Assembly (NCBI RefSeq): GCF_032062135.1
Contig: NC_092859.1
Location: 154,807,211-154,871,210 of the forward strand
Direction of reading: 5' to 3'
From: Pyxicephalus adspersus
Taxonomy: Eukaryota; Chordata; Amphibia; Anura; Pyxicephalidae
Length of the DNA stretch: 64,000 nucleotides
Shown here piece after piece: positions 1 to 11,629 of the stretch. Under the pieces are notes generated by a model. That model was not told where the DNA came from, did no database searches, and saw only the letters and a list, made by a program, of their open reading frames with translations. The position numbers and the translations under genes were made by a program. Every line of letters starts with the position of its first letter. The first letter of the stretch is position 1.

Positions 1-192
1 CCTCCAAGTCAGGGGCAGTTGGGAGGTATGAAGAGGGACAGCCCCTCCAAATCAGGGGCAGTTGGGAAGTAACATGAGGGACAGCCCCTCCAAATCAGGG
101 GCAGTTGGGAAATATGATGAGGGACATTCCCTCCAAATCAGGGGCAGTTGGGAGGTATAAATAGGCACAGTCCCTCCAAATCAGAGGCCACT
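1..192. repeat. 43-bp tandem repeat array, truncated by window edge
   Basis: Units start at 1, 44, 87, 130 and 173 with the phrase CCTCCAA(A/G)TCAGGGGCAG, giving a strict 43-bp period. Four full units and one partial unit are visible, with few substitutions between units, mostly in the GGTATGAAGA-type segment. The array continues to the left of the window by an unknown amount. It has no coding potential. Confidence 0.93.
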
Positions 193-1425
193 GGCAGTTC
201 TAAAATTAAGATTAAGATTAACTGGTATAAGTAAGCAAACATTGCTGCAGGAAGTTCTAATTGAAACATAATGGTCCAACCATTTCCAGCCCATTATCTG
301 AACATTCACCCAAGATACACATGGTGCAATAATAACTTCCTATTCTCATACTATTGAATCTCATTCTTTTTGCACAACTTCAGCTCCACCTTGTGACAAG
401 CGATGGCAACAAAACCGTACCGGGACCCAGGAAATAGAGACGTCATGTTTGCTTTGTGTTCTATTCTGTCTGTAAATGCCATATTGACCCCATGCCTACA
501 GATCTTTGTGTCTTTGAAAAGTTTTGTATATAGCAGAAAATATAAATAAATATTATTAATGAAGAGTGGAAAATGATTATCTCACCCTTGGCAGCTATAT
601 CATGGAAGATGCGTGGCTGCATTATTCTCAGAAATTATCTCTCTGTACTAAGGTTTCACTTTTTGGCAAATCCACTATGAATGTCTGCAAAAATGAGAAA
701 GTAAGCTTAAAGTGTCAAAACTTAACACTCTTTTTGTATATTTAGTATAAAGTAGGAAGGATGAAATGCCTGTTTGGTTTTATTGTTGTCAGGGTCCCTT
801 TTGGGAAGATTCAACAGGCATGGGAAAACATATTCTGGTGACAACAGCCTACGAAGGGGTTAAAATAGCATTGCATAGCTTTTTTCTTATGTCCAGTTTA
901 CTCTATAATATAATTATTTTCATCTTTTATTCATATTACACAGTGCTGTGCATTGAATACGAGCTTCATACTTAACAAGTATAAATAATGACACAGGAGG
1001 ATATAAGGAACCTGCGCTACAGAGCTTGCAATCTAAGAGCATAGCGTACAATAGGTGAGGTAAATGGAACTGTTGTGTAAGTATTGATAGTAAGGAGAGA
1101 GAGATGGGTAGGTTAATTTTACAGAAGAGGTTTTATTTGGTTTGTTTAATTGTGTTTAGGGTAGGAGCAACTTTACTGGGATGACAGACAGAATTCCAGA
1201 GAGCAGCCCAAGAGAAGTCATGGAGCCATGTGTGGGAAGAGGTTGTGAGTGAAGAAGTCATTAATTGGTCATTGTAGAAGAAGAGACGGAGGATGGGGGA
1301 TATTTATGTACTGTAAAAAGGTCAGAAATGTAAATGGTACAGTTTCATTTAAGACAATGATATTCCATCATAATAATTACACTGTATATGTCGATGATTA
1401 TGTATAGGTTTAGGTCCCAATGCGT

Positions 1426-1460
1426 CCTGAAGAAGCAGACTTAATCCACGAAATGCATCG
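1426..1460 (+). repeat. Hammerhead-like hairpin motif, copy 1
   Basis: Reads CCTGAAGAAGC, then a 12-base spacer, then ACGAAATGCATCG. The distal palindrome is ATGCAT rather than ACGCGT, as expected either from CpG decay or from a paired change. The stem between the two halves is weak in this copy. Confidence 0.55.
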
Positions 1461-1930
1461 CATACCACTATGGGACCAACCCTCCTTTCATGTGTAAATA
1501 TCATGTTGAGATAACAGTGTTTTCAAATTTGTATTTCAATTATGATATGCTAAATACAACGTGTACATTGCTATATTTGAGTTTAATGTGTATGCCTAAA
1601 AAGTCCCTATAACTGGCAGTATGCCAATTTCTCTGGTATAGGAATGATTAAGTAAAAAAAAAAATCTGGCTACGGACAAAAAAAAACACAGAAATGTAAC
1701 GATTATGCTTATATGGGGTTATGTTATAACCAAATGCGGAGGAAGCAACCAAAAAATTATAACTTTGTTTAAAACCATAAATGTCAAAACAGTACGGTCA
1801 CATCATAATATATGAAGAAACACTGAAGTTGATGTATTTAGTTGGGTACCCACTCTCACAAAGGTTTTTCTAGACAAAATATCACTAGAATTCGCTGCAA
1901 TTTAACAAGACGAAGTATTGGGACCTTTAC

Positions 1931-1971
1931 TCGACGCGTTTCACAGAGAATGGAAAAACTGCTTCTTCAGG
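1931..1971 (-). repeat. Hammerhead-like hairpin motif, copy 2
   Basis: On the minus strand: CCTGAAGAAGCAG, a loop, CTGTGAAACGCGTCGA. CAG and CTG can pair to close the internal stem, and the ACGCGTC end is intact. Confidence 0.65.
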
Positions 1972-2877
1972 AGAGTAGGGGATACAAGAAGTGTTAGATG
2001 AAATAGACAAATGTGACCCAACCTCTTAGAAAAGTCAGCAGGTGAGTATTGTGTATAGAACACAGGTAGGTTTAATATATTCCAATGAATGATGGATGAT
2101 CAAGGAAGCTGCATCTGCCCGAAGATTATTAATTATAGCAATGAGTTGGCTGTGTGGCTTTGTGAAGATCTGAACCATGCTGCATCCAGGACAGGAAAAG
2201 AATTGCAGATAGAGAAAAGGCTGAGACGAGTTTAGACTCCAATAATTTACACACCAATATCTACTTCAAGAAATGAGGGAATTAAGGTTTGGGGATAACT
2301 ATCACAGTCTATATGCTTGAAACTCTATAACTAAATCCCAATTATCCAATGCATGCAAGACAGACCAAGAATATTTCCAAGCTGGAGTTTGCCAGGGACG
2401 GTGGAAAATATCTTAAAGAAAGCTTAGAATGGCTGTTCGCTGGCAACGGCAAAAAGCTGTGATTTGTAACAGAGGAGGTGATTATGCCTGGAAATGTTTA
2501 AATTGCATAACTCTCATTCATTCCCAATCTATAAAGCCTTGTAATGTCTTTTTGCTGGGAATGATATAGAGTTTGGCCAAGGATGTCCAAATGTTTGCAT
2601 ACAACTGTATGCTAGCTTTATTGTATCCTGAAAATGCTTGAATATTAATGAATTTATTGGATTTTTTCTTGTGTTACCTGTAACTTAGAACAAGTATAGT
2701 CAGAGCTTTTGTAGACAGAAAACAAACCAAAAATGATTTTTAGGCATTAAATATCAAACTGTTATCCTAACATTAAACATATACAGATTGTATTAAAAAC
2801 AACCATGTTATACAAATACCACATAAAAAAAGCTTTTCATCTTGTCTGGCAATTGGATGTCTCAGAAAAGCAAACTC

Positions 2878-2915
2878 AACGCGTTTCGCAGACTACAATC
2901 GTCCTCTTCTTCAGG
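2878..2915 (-). repeat. Hammerhead-like hairpin motif, copy 3
   Basis: On the minus strand: CCTGAAGAAGAGGAC, a short loop, GTCTGCGAAACGCGTTG. GGAC and GTCT pair with one wobble. AATAAA follows in the same sense about 230 bp on. Confidence 0.65.
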
Positions 2916-3423
2916 AGTTATCCGAGACATATCAGATGAATATGATTAGTGAAAAAATTTCTGAAAAAAATACAAAACCTATATGAATTTTATAAATGTT
3001 TCTATAAATACCAAACAATGTTAAAAATATTATGAAGTATTTACTTATAAGTTAGTGACAGATAAAACAAAACTTTCCAAGTACCTCTCCAACACAGCAG
3101 GGCAATGAAGCCATCACCAAAGGGAGGAGCAGAAGGGGAGAAACAGATCTGCAAACAATGTTCCAAGATAGATATAGATCCCTTTCATGAAAAATAGAAT
3201 CAGAAGATTCAAAGAAGAGGCATGTAAGAGACAGATAATAAAATCAACAAAGATTTTATTGAAACATTAAAAAAAACATAGCAAATATATAAATAGTAAA
3301 ATCAATAAAAAAGATTCTTTTATCTCCTTAATTAGGAGGCAGAATAACCTCAATTCGTAGTGTGAAAATGACTCCCACATGTGTAGATAATGTCCGGGGT
3401 ACATAAAGGGGAGTTTGCAACTT

Positions 3424-3600
3424 TATTTGATGTGTTTCGCAGCACTGGGCTGCTTTTTCAGGAATACTAAAGAGGTCTGAACATAAAATAACAATCATAT
3501 AGAAAATAACAAAGCAAAGCTCTGTGATTGTTACTTTATGTTCCAACCTCTTTAGTATTCCTGAAGAAGCAGCCCAGTGCTGCGAAACGTGTCAAATGAA
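3424..3600. repeat. 177-bp fold-back with two hammerhead-like motifs tail to tail
   Basis: The arms at about 3424-3499 and 3524-3600 are inverted copies of each other, with a short AT-rich centre. Each arm carries one motif, at 3429-3462 (minus) and 3560-3593 (plus), with the stem GCAGC/GCTGC and a CCAGT loop. The left copy reads CTGAAAAAGC and ACACATC, and the right copy CTGAAGAAGC and ACGTGTC, so the right arm keeps the core better. Confidence 0.85.
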
Positions 3601-4009
3601 TGCCTTTAAATTCATGCTTCCTGAATCTTTTGATTCTTGTACTTTCTTTTACTACTGAGGAATGGATCTACATTTGGGATCCTCTTTTTTAAAGCCCTTT
3701 CATGGTAAATGTCAATCCTTTTACAAGAGGTAAGGTTCTTTAACCTATGACCTGGAACTTACAGCTAGCAAAGTCAACAGAAAATTCAACAGGGCCACAA
3801 CTCAAGTAATTATACTTTTGTCAAAGCAGATTTCCTTTAAGTTTCATGTTTTAGGATTTCAGATGATCTTAGTTTTTCCTAAGCAGTTAGCCAGCCAGTG
3901 TGGAATTGGAGAATTAACTGAATGTTGGGGGGGGGGATACAAGGGCTAGGAGAATTCTGCACTACATATAATTGTCTTTCTTGCTAGATTTATATATATT
4001 CCAAAATGC

Positions 4010-4112
4010 GGCCTAATTTATCAAATCTGTCCAAGGCTAAAGCGGATACACCTAGGCTCAATGATGAAAGTGTATTCTCTCCAGCCTTGGAGCTTTTTAA
4101 TAAATCAGACCC
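4010..4112. repeat. Palindromic MITE (P family), shortened copy
   Basis: Begins GGCCTAATTTATCAAA and ends TTTTTAATAAATCAGACC, the family's complementary termini, but the centre is deleted so that only about 100 bp remain. CTCCAGCCTTGGAGC near the end is the family signature. Confidence 0.75.
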
Positions 4113-5302
4113 ATGGCAGCTCAGTTTGGAAGATACAGAACTAGATTTGGTAAGTCTTTAGGAGAATACAATGAATGATTCTGGCTATGTCCCTTCGGGG
4201 TGTTCTCTTCAAATAGATCATGTTCAACATCAAATTTTGGCGTTTCTTCAATGCAAGAAAGTCCTATGGGCCTGATTTCGAGTATACGCTGTGCATTGAG
4301 TACATAGCAACAGTGACTTAGTAATACAGCTGAAATAACATATATAGTGCTAATCCTGCTACAGTAAACATTGTGTGCATGAGGTTATAAGGACACACTG
4401 AAGATGAACTTGAGTCAATTATAGTATGTTTAGAACCTTCCGGACTAATGTTGCCATGTGACCTTGTCTCCTCCATTTTATTTGGGCAGGCCATAAGTCC
4501 ATGAGTCTTCTTTGCTATGGAGAACATAGCCAGAGCAGTCCGATAATTTGCGCCTAAAGCTGCGAATTATGTCAAAGGGTCTCCAAGGACTTGTAACACC
4601 TCAATTACTTGATGTTCTGTCTAGGATACATCTGGCCCCGTGTCACTCCAGTGTCTTAGCTCTATATGTAGTCTAGTGTCCAGAACACATTCCACACATG
4701 AATTCATGGTGGGTTGCCCAATGTAAATACAAAGCAAGCTGTTCTATGTGTTCTCCCAATGTTATGATGTGATATAAACATCGGCACACAAAGGCAGCTT
4801 TATTTGAACAAATGCCCAGATACTTCAGACAAACTGTCAGTACATCTGTCTGTCCTATTGTCTGGTAATGTATACAATTAGCTAATATGGTGTCAACATC
4901 TTAGCTGCAATAACTAATAATGTCTGCACAACTCTGTTTATTTTAGACCTCATATGGGCCAGCTAACAAGAAAGCGAACTGCAGAAAATTTTTATGAAGA
5001 ATAACAATGGAGAAATGAGAGAGGAACATGTCTTGAGAAAAGCATGGAGGTTTCCATTAATGGCGTCTCCTGGCAATGTCAGTTGCCGGAATGAACCTCA
5101 TATGAAACCTCACTCAGGACAAGTTCAGATGGGTGGTGAGAATAGGTGGTAATGGGCAGTTTCGGATAGTTAGCACTATGCCAGCCAGTTGACTGCTCCA
5201 ACCATTGTGTTGGTTCTTGTTTCAACACTTGACAGAGGGCTCATCTCAATTACCACCTGCTTTTATTCCAAATGGGTGGCCATGGGGTAGAAGCTACATG
5301 TA
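4113..5302. other. Non-coding stretch, nothing recognised
   Basis: I see no gene, clear repeat or RNA gene. Short open frames have no family features. Confidence 0.4.
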
Positions 5303-5490
5303 GGGCCTGATTTTTTAAAGCACTCCAAGACTGGAGAAGACAGACTTTCATGGGTGAACCTGGGCGGTCCAGTGAACCTGCAATGGAATTTCAATCCTGG
5401 ACCAGATCCATTCCAGGTTTTCTAGACCATACAAGTTCTCCCATGATAGTCTATCTTCTCCAGTTTCGGAGGACTTTAATAATCAGGTCC
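5303..5490. repeat. Palindromic MITE (P family)
   Basis: Starts GGGCCTGATTTTTTAAAGC and ends GACTTTAATAATCAGGTCC, which are inverted copies. The interior includes AACCTGCAATGGAATTTCAA and the inverted CATTCCAGGTTTTCTAG. The element is one long imperfect hairpin without coding capacity. Confidence 0.85.
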
Positions 5491-5856
5491 ATAGAGTCTT
5501 ACCCATGGTCCTGGTTCATGGGTATGTGCAAGCAGTAACCACTCTTCAACCTCCCTACCAGTCTTGTACTAAAAATGTAATGGATATTGCCCTTCTGCCA
5601 AACCTCAGACAGCACCACACTGAGAAGATGTGACATTAGGAACCCATCAAGATTGATGTATGCAAGTGTGCAAACAAGGAATAAACTAATAGGAGAAGAG
5701 AGCAGAGAGACGTGCTTAGAGGTGATTAAGATGTGTTTCTTAACTGCAGTAAAAAAAAGTCAGGTCACCAAGCTAGCTTTGATTCCTAAATGTATAAATC
5801 TCAGAACAGATGGACAGAAATATAAATCATTTGACATTCTTTTTCTTACTGCCCTA

Positions 5857-6276
5857 TTAAAGCAGAGCTAAACTGAAAACAAAAAAATATACTTACCTTT
5901 AATCCTGCAGGTCCCTCGATGGCGCTGGTCTTTCCCGCAATCCAGTCCCGTGATGTCCTGGGAAAGCGCTGGGCGCCACCATCTTCGTTTCCTAGCTTCC
6001 TTCTCCTTCCTTGGTCTTCTTGGCACATCACCTGATCTTTAGTAGGAAAAATGCCCCTTTGTGTGTCCGAGATTTGGGCATGAGCAGAAGGAGCACCCAG
6101 AACCTACCAGGATGTGTAACGTAGGTATCGCGGGGGGCCCTGCGCTCCTGTTCAGTCTTGATCGCCTGGGCAATCAAGACTGAAATGGAAGGTGCTGCAC
6201 CTTTTTTTTTTAATGGTGTTGCACGTATTAAAATAAAAATGAATAACATTTTCCCTTATATATAGGGGTTGTCCAC
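5857..6276 (-). repeat. TTAA-type MITE (Q family), 5'-truncated
   Basis: Shares structure with 18788-19257 and 28829-29345 in reverse orientation: a CTTTAA/TTAAAG outer end, a segment with AAAATGGCGCC-like and CTTACCTT(T) blocks, and AACCCCTATATA near the other end. The far terminus is cut off by a T23 run at 6277-6299. The TTAA ends suggest a piggyBac- or Kolobok-type origin, which is inference. Confidence 0.65.
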
Positions 6277-6299
6277 CTTTTTTTTTTTTTTTTTTTTTT

Positions 6300-8475
6300 A
6301 TATTTTTTATTAGCTTTACAAGGGGAAATAATACAGTGTTCAGAACAAAACATAACAAATACAGTAGACTTGCTGCATAACAAATGTTACAAACAATGGA
6401 GTCATTGGTTGACCAAATTTTAATTAAATATGGCTAGCACTACAAATTATGGCAATAGGGGGAGCAAAGACTCAAAAGACGGTAGGCAAAGCACGCAGTA
6501 CAAAGGTTGTGAGGACTCTCATATCCAAGGATAATAGAGCTATGTATGATTCCCAGACTCCAAAAAAGCCCTCAACCGGTGCCTACTTCTCCAAGGAGGC
6601 TTCAACCCATTCCATCTCAAATACAGGTTGTCTACCCTTCTATGTAAAGTGAAAATGTTGAGTTTAGGTAACTGAGGCACCAACCCTGCTTCTGCACTTG
6701 CCAGTGCATCAATGCATCTTTTAGCAATCACTGCCACTGCTCCAATGTGCACTTCTGTGCTACTTGCCACTGCAGTTCTGCAACCTTCCATACTTTGCCA
6801 GATCAATAAACAGAAAGACTTTTGCTTGGATGTAAAAAATTACATTGGGGAATTAGTTGTTTGCCAAATGTTGCTGTTTTACTTCCGAAGGACAGGGGAA
6901 ACTAGATCTGACAGAGACTGGAGACAGTAAGGAGATATGTTTGGCAATAGTGCTAACAACAGGGGCAATTAACAAACCCAGTTTCTTGTATTTCTTTTCT
7001 TTTTGGACCATTTGAAAAATAAAGTCAATTAGGCAAAATAAAACTACAGAAAGTACAAAAAAGTACATTATTTCTTATCCTATCATTCCTATCATCCTTT
7101 CATTCTTTGCAAATAAAAGCACATCCTATTATAAATTTAGTTAATACCTGTGAAAGTATCCTTTCTACTGTATCACTGTAAGATGTCTTCCAGGCAGACA
7201 TTAGCTGAATAAAATGAAGTGCTGTAGTTGACAGTTCATGACCAACATGCCTGTCCATGACGGGTACATGAATGTTGGTTTACAAGCCAACTTTTACACC
7301 ACCACCATTACAGACTAGCAATGATCCTGAAGTGTTCCCTCATTCCTACTATATTGGAAACATTGTGGTTTACCTCTCCAGCCTCTCCAATGGGCCCACC
7401 ATTGCCCCAGACCCAATAGCAGCCAACATTTTATGAAACAGTTCACTTTGTTTCACCTAATTCTCTGAGATAATGGAAAATTTCTTTGAATAATATTATT
7501 ATATTCAGGAATAATTTATAGAATCAGTGCAGGCATTATCACACACCATCAATCTATTATATATATCAAGAGAAAATGTTTTAACAAAGCAACCATAAAT
7601 ATGGGTAGTGGACTCACCCCCAAATACATCAGTCCAACATGACATCATTTCAGCTTTGGTTAATAATAAATGATGCCATTTGGTAATAGCAATAGCCCAA
7701 TTCAACCAATTACAACTTTAACCAGACCATGATGAGTTCTAATTGGTTAATGATAAAAATGTTCCTATTCTATTGCTCAAGGATGAAATTGTTAGGTTGG
7801 AGTTTGCAGTTTACTAAATGCTTGTGCCAGTAATTCTCTTACTTGTATACACTGAAATAAACATTTATAGTAAAAATTATATTCACTCACAGTGAGATCA
7901 CACTAGCTTTATTATCCATTATATAAAGTTAGGGGTTGGGAAGTACCTGGTAACTATCTCAGTAGGATAATCATATTAACCAGTTCGAGAATGCTTGAAG
8001 AGGCTTTTCACATTGCCTATTGAAAATATTAATTTTATAACCCATTTACCAACCTTTTCATACTCTCCCCACTACATTTGTGGCTGCAGCTTCTAAGTGT
8101 GGGGGAACATGTGACCATTTTGGTTATGCAGTGCCCAAGCAGCCAACTGCCAGGCCAGGGTGTTTTCTGGGGCCTTTATTGAGACAAAAAAACTTTGGGA
8201 AACCAAGATACAAAGATGGCAATAAGTGGGAATGGTGATGGAGTCTTTTTAAATTGTTCACAGCAGCTGCTCCAACAGGAATTGTCAGATTTAGTCCATA
8301 TCCATCTGAAGATTTTCTTCATATTTGTGATTTCTCTAGCTCTGCTAAATTTATAATAATAGAAATATATCACTGATTCAGATATCTGCAACAGAAGGCA
8401 TTAGGGTATATTTGTATACAAAGAATTCAGAAAGTAATTCATTTTTTTCAATTTTGCTATATTGCTGCCTGAGAT
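6300..8475. other. Non-coding stretch, nothing recognised
   Basis: AT-rich sequence after a long T run (6277-6299). Several short open frames are present on both strands but none has recognisable domains or splice-bounded similarity. Confidence 0.4.
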
Positions 8476-8955
8476 TATAATTATTTAAATTCCTTTGCAG
8501 TGGCAGCAATGACAACTTTGAGTCTTTTGGGGTGATGATGTAACAAGCTTTGCACATCTGGATTGGGATATTTTCTGCCATTCTTCTTTGCAAATCCTCT
8601 CAAGCTTTTACAGGTTGGATGGGGACCATGGGTTTACAGCCTAATGTGGTGTCTCCATAAGAGTTGGGTAGGGTTCAAGTCAGGGCTCTTGATAGACCAT
8701 TCTTGGACATTCACAGAGTTGGCCCCTAAGACACTCCTGTGTTGCCTTTGCTGCGTGCTTTGTGTCATTGTCATGTTGGAAGGTGAATCTTCGGCCCAGT
8801 CTGAGGTCCTGAGTATGTGTAACAGGTTTTCATTGAGGACATCTCATTATGAGGCTCCCTTCAGATTTCCCTTTATGTTGTCCAGTCTCCCTGTCCCCGT
8901 TGAAGAAAAATACCCCCATAGCATGATGCTGCCACCACCATGCTTCATTGTCGTC
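8476..8955 (-). pseudogene. Tc1/mariner transposase relic, catalytic and C-terminal part
   Basis: Read on the minus strand, this segment encodes degenerate Tc1-type transposase. The part near 8950-8925 corresponds to the conserved [13 protein letters not shown] block, and near 8700-8670 to the SPDLNP motif before the last catalytic acidic residue (seen here as WSIKSPDLNPTQLLW). Stops and frameshifts break the frame, so it is inactive. The match ends abruptly at about 8955 and resumes at 10266, where the N-terminal part of the same type of transposase lies. Tc1 enzymes catalyse DNA cut-and-paste into TA sites. Confidence 0.85.
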
Positions 8956-9076
8956 ATAACAATTGGAATTGAGGTCAATTTTTAGAGATGGAGGAAGTGG
9001 ATCTAGGTGGGACAATTATACAAACCAGCTAATATTGGTATACCCTAATGGGTGAAGTCCTTAAGTCTCCTAATTC

Positions 9077-9108
9077 CCCACGCATTTTGCCATGTTGGCT
9101 TCCTCAGG
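9077..9108 (-). repeat. Hammerhead-like hairpin motif, degenerate copy
   Basis: On the minus strand: CCTGAGGAAGCCAACATGGC, then AAAATGCGTGGG. GCC/GGC can pair with an AACAT loop. The G of the GAAA block has become A, so any activity is unlikely. It lies within the material that separates the two halves of the Tc1 relic. Confidence 0.6.
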
Positions 9109-9121
9109 GGAGCTTGAGACA

Positions 9122-9123
<2 letters not shown>

Positions 9124-9170
<47 letters not shown>
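9124..9170. repeat. (CT)n microsatellite abutting an assembly gap
   Basis: About 47 bp of CT dinucleotides run directly into 26 N at 9171-9196. The gap is most simply an assembly break caused by the microsatellite. Confidence 0.95.
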
Positions 9171-9196
9171 NNNNNNNNNNNNNNNNNNNNNNNNNN
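9171..9196. other. Assembly gap (26 N)
   Basis: Run of N bases. An open frame passing through it is not evidence of coding. Confidence 0.99.
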
Positions 9197-9496
9197 AATG
9201 ATAGCGTTCAGAGCTAAATCAGTTAAGCCTGGTGATGGATGAAGCGTCTGAGAAGCCCTTATATTACTGAAGTGCTGAGTTGTTATTATTTAATCCTATT
9301 TACATTATTATTCATAGAACCTCCTGAAAACGTTCCAAAAGATTGGCGTGTCCTTAGGGGAGTACTTCTGTGTTATAGATCAAATTCATCAGTATTACAA
9401 AGTAGAGAGTGGGATGACCTCCAAGGAAATATCCTAGGTAGGGGAGACTAGCGTGAGAACTGAGAGTCTGTGGTGATGGCGTTCTTCTTTCTGCTT

Positions 9497-9890
9497 CTCA
9501 GACGACCTAGTATTGACCTCCTCACTCATAACCTCATCACATACACAGCTCCAAGACTTTTCTAGAGCTGTCCCAATGCTCTGGAATGGTCTTCCTCGTC
9601 CTATTCAGCTTGTTCCTACTTTCTGCTCATTTAAAAGAGTACTCAAAGCCCCTTTTTTCAAACTTGCCTACCCATCTTCTTCTGAAACCGTCACTACTTC
9701 CCACCACTATATATTCCCCTCCTATTGTGTGTTACTTCCCCTACCTCCTAGATTTTAAGTGCTTTGGGGCAGGGTACTATCCTCCTGTGTCACTGCCTGT
9801 ATTTGTCTGTCATTTGCAACCCCTATTTAATGTACAGCGCTGTGTAATATGTTGGCGCTATATAAATCCTGTTTATAATTATTAATAATA
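9497..9890 (+). mobile_element. L2/CR1-like LINE 3' end
   Basis: The plus strand encodes the C-terminal tail typical of L2/CR1/Rex-type reverse transcriptase ORFs: FSRAVPMLWNGLPRPIQ, then FKRVLKAPFFKLAYP, at about 9555-9690. A non-coding 3' region follows, ending TTGGCGCTATATAAATCC and a TTATTAATAAT tail. The 5' end is missing, as usual for LINE insertions truncated during reverse transcription. Confidence 0.85.
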
Positions 9891-10243
9891 CTTCTCTGGA
9901 GCTGCTCCAACTCTCTGGAATGGTCTTCCTCGCCCTATTCGGCTTGCTCCTACTTTCTGCTCATTTAAAAGAGCGCTCAAAACTCATTTTTTCAAACTTG
10001 CCTACCCATCTTCTTTTGTCTGCTAAACCCTCCTTACTTCCCACCACTACATATCGCCCATCCTATTGTGTGTGAAATTCCCCCACCTACTAGATTGTAA
10101 GATCTTCGGGGCAGGGTCCTCTCCTCCTGTATCACTGTCTGTATTAGTCTGTCATTTTCAATCCCTATTTAATGTACAGCGCTGCGTAATATGTTGGCGC
10201 TATATAAATCCTGTTTATTAATAATAATAATAATAATAATAAT
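9891..10243 (+). mobile_element. Second L2/CR1-like LINE 3' end, head-to-tail with the first
   Basis: Closely similar to 9497-9890: LWNGLPRPIR and FKRALKTHFFKLAYP are encoded, followed by the same TTGGCGCTATATAAATCC end and a longer (AAT)n tail at 10219-10243. It starts farther 3' within the coding part than the first copy. It either inserted into the tail of the first copy or arose by local duplication. Confidence 0.85.
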
Positions 10244-10265
10244 CAGACTAGAGGATCATGTTCTA

Positions 10266-10640
10266 TGTAGCCACTCTTCCATAAAGCCTAGATCGGTTGA
10301 GGGCTGCAGTTATGGTTGTCCCTCTGGAACTCAGTCCCGTCTACACACAGGATATCTGGAGCCAGAGTGGCCACCTCTCCCACTAAGGACCTTCTCCCTC
10401 GATTGCTGAGTTTTGGTAGGTGGCCAGCTCTTGGAAGAGTCCTGGTGGTGCCAAACTTCTTCCTTTTAAGATATATGAAGGCCACTGTGCTCCTCAGTGT
10501 GGCATAAATGTTTGTGTAGCTCTCCCTTGATCTGTTCTTTGTAACATTCCCGTCTCTGAGTTCTGCAGGCCATGGAGCTAGAGAGAGGAGCCAAAAGCTT
10601 CTTCTGTGCCTTATTACAGCATTGTAAAAATGAGCAGCCA
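10266..10640 (-). pseudogene. Tc1/mariner transposase relic, N-terminal DNA-binding part
   Basis: Minus-strand translation contains KKFGTTRTLPRAGHLPKL, then NRGRRSLVGEV, the paired-type helix-turn-helix region characteristic of Tc1 transposases (about residues 55-95 of a 340-residue protein). The order (N-terminal half at higher coordinates, C-terminal half at 8476-8955) agrees with a single minus-strand element split by about 1.3 kb of later insertions. No intact reading frame remains. Confidence 0.87.
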
Positions 10641-11599
10641 TGGAAACATACTTAAGTCACAGATAAAAGTTCACTGAATCCCTGGAAAATAGAATTGTCC
10701 AATTCATTTTCTTATTTACAATTGCAGAGGGACAATTGAGGCGTGCAGCTCCTTTCTGCAATGATGCCAAATGATCAGCCATGAGCCTTATGCAACCAAG
10801 TGAAAGGAATTTTAAGCTGAGGTGTTAAGTACCATACAAACGTCAGATTGACGTCAGATAATTGTCCCTGGAAACAATTTTTTTTTGATCATTTCTTGTG
10901 ACATAAGAACAATAAAGTGCTGTACACTCAGAGTCTTCTGTTTTATGGAGAGGGGAAAGTTGAGAATAAGCGAGCAGCGGTTTATTGATTCACCATGGCA
11001 TATCAATAGTTTCTCCAATGAATCATTGATTTGTCAGGATGGATCAATGACCGACATCGGGGAACTGCTGTACCAATCTTAGATGTTCACCCAAATGAGC
11101 ACAACTGGGTGGAAATATTTCAACAAAACCTTAGTACATCCTACACCATCCCATCCCTCGGTGCCTCCGTCTCAGTGCTTATCATGTTTGGGATGAAGCA
11201 GGATGTAGTAAGGTTTCCTGCCATTAAATCCTGCTATCTTGTTGTCCAGACGACACAGACCCATTATGTGTGTGATCTTTACACATTTTCTGTGGCTATG
11301 TGAGTATTTTGGAGATCATTGCACTATAAAACAAGCTCTCTCCACGTTCACTCCTAGCTAGTTACTTGGAATTGTTACTAAGTGCATGGTGGGTGATAAT
11401 ATCATTACTACTTTATATTTGGAATAATTGCATTTGCAAAAGCATTTGATGACAAATAAAGAATAAAGAAAAGTAGGGTATTTAAAATACAGCAGTGTAT
11501 GAAACATCAAATAAAGACAAAAACATAGACTTAGAAATAGACTTCTAATTGTATGAGGTGGGCGCAAAGAAGTAAATGCTGAAGTGGATATCGTGTGCT
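10641..11599. other. Non-coding stretch, nothing recognised
   Basis: AT-rich DNA without recognisable gene or repeat family. The open frame at 11031-11303 lacks any domain. Confidence 0.4.
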
Positions 11600-11629
11600 G
11601 ATGTGTTTCGCCTAAATTGGCCTCTTCAG
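11600..11629 (-). repeat. Hammerhead-like hairpin motif, copy with GCC/GGC stem
   Basis: On the minus strand: CTGAAGAGGCC, an AATTTA loop, GGCGAAACACATC. It has G rather than A before the stem. The GCC/GGC stem is perfect. Confidence 0.7.

Larger units (their letters stand above)
193..4009. other. Non-coding stretch carrying five hammerhead-like motif copies
   Basis: I recognise no gene here. Apart from the motif copies listed separately (1426, 1931, 2878, 3429, 3560) and a G9 run near 3929, the DNA is unremarkable AT-rich sequence. The motif flanks are probably old mobile elements whose boundaries I cannot set. Confidence 0.5.

Noticed and set aside
1..192. CRISPR-like array of spaced repeats
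   Set aside because: The whole 43-bp unit repeats, with no variable spacers, in eukaryotic DNA.
8563..8985. 140-residue plus-strand frame
   Set aside because: It is the reverse strand of the degenerate Tc1 transposase, whose motifs read on the minus strand.
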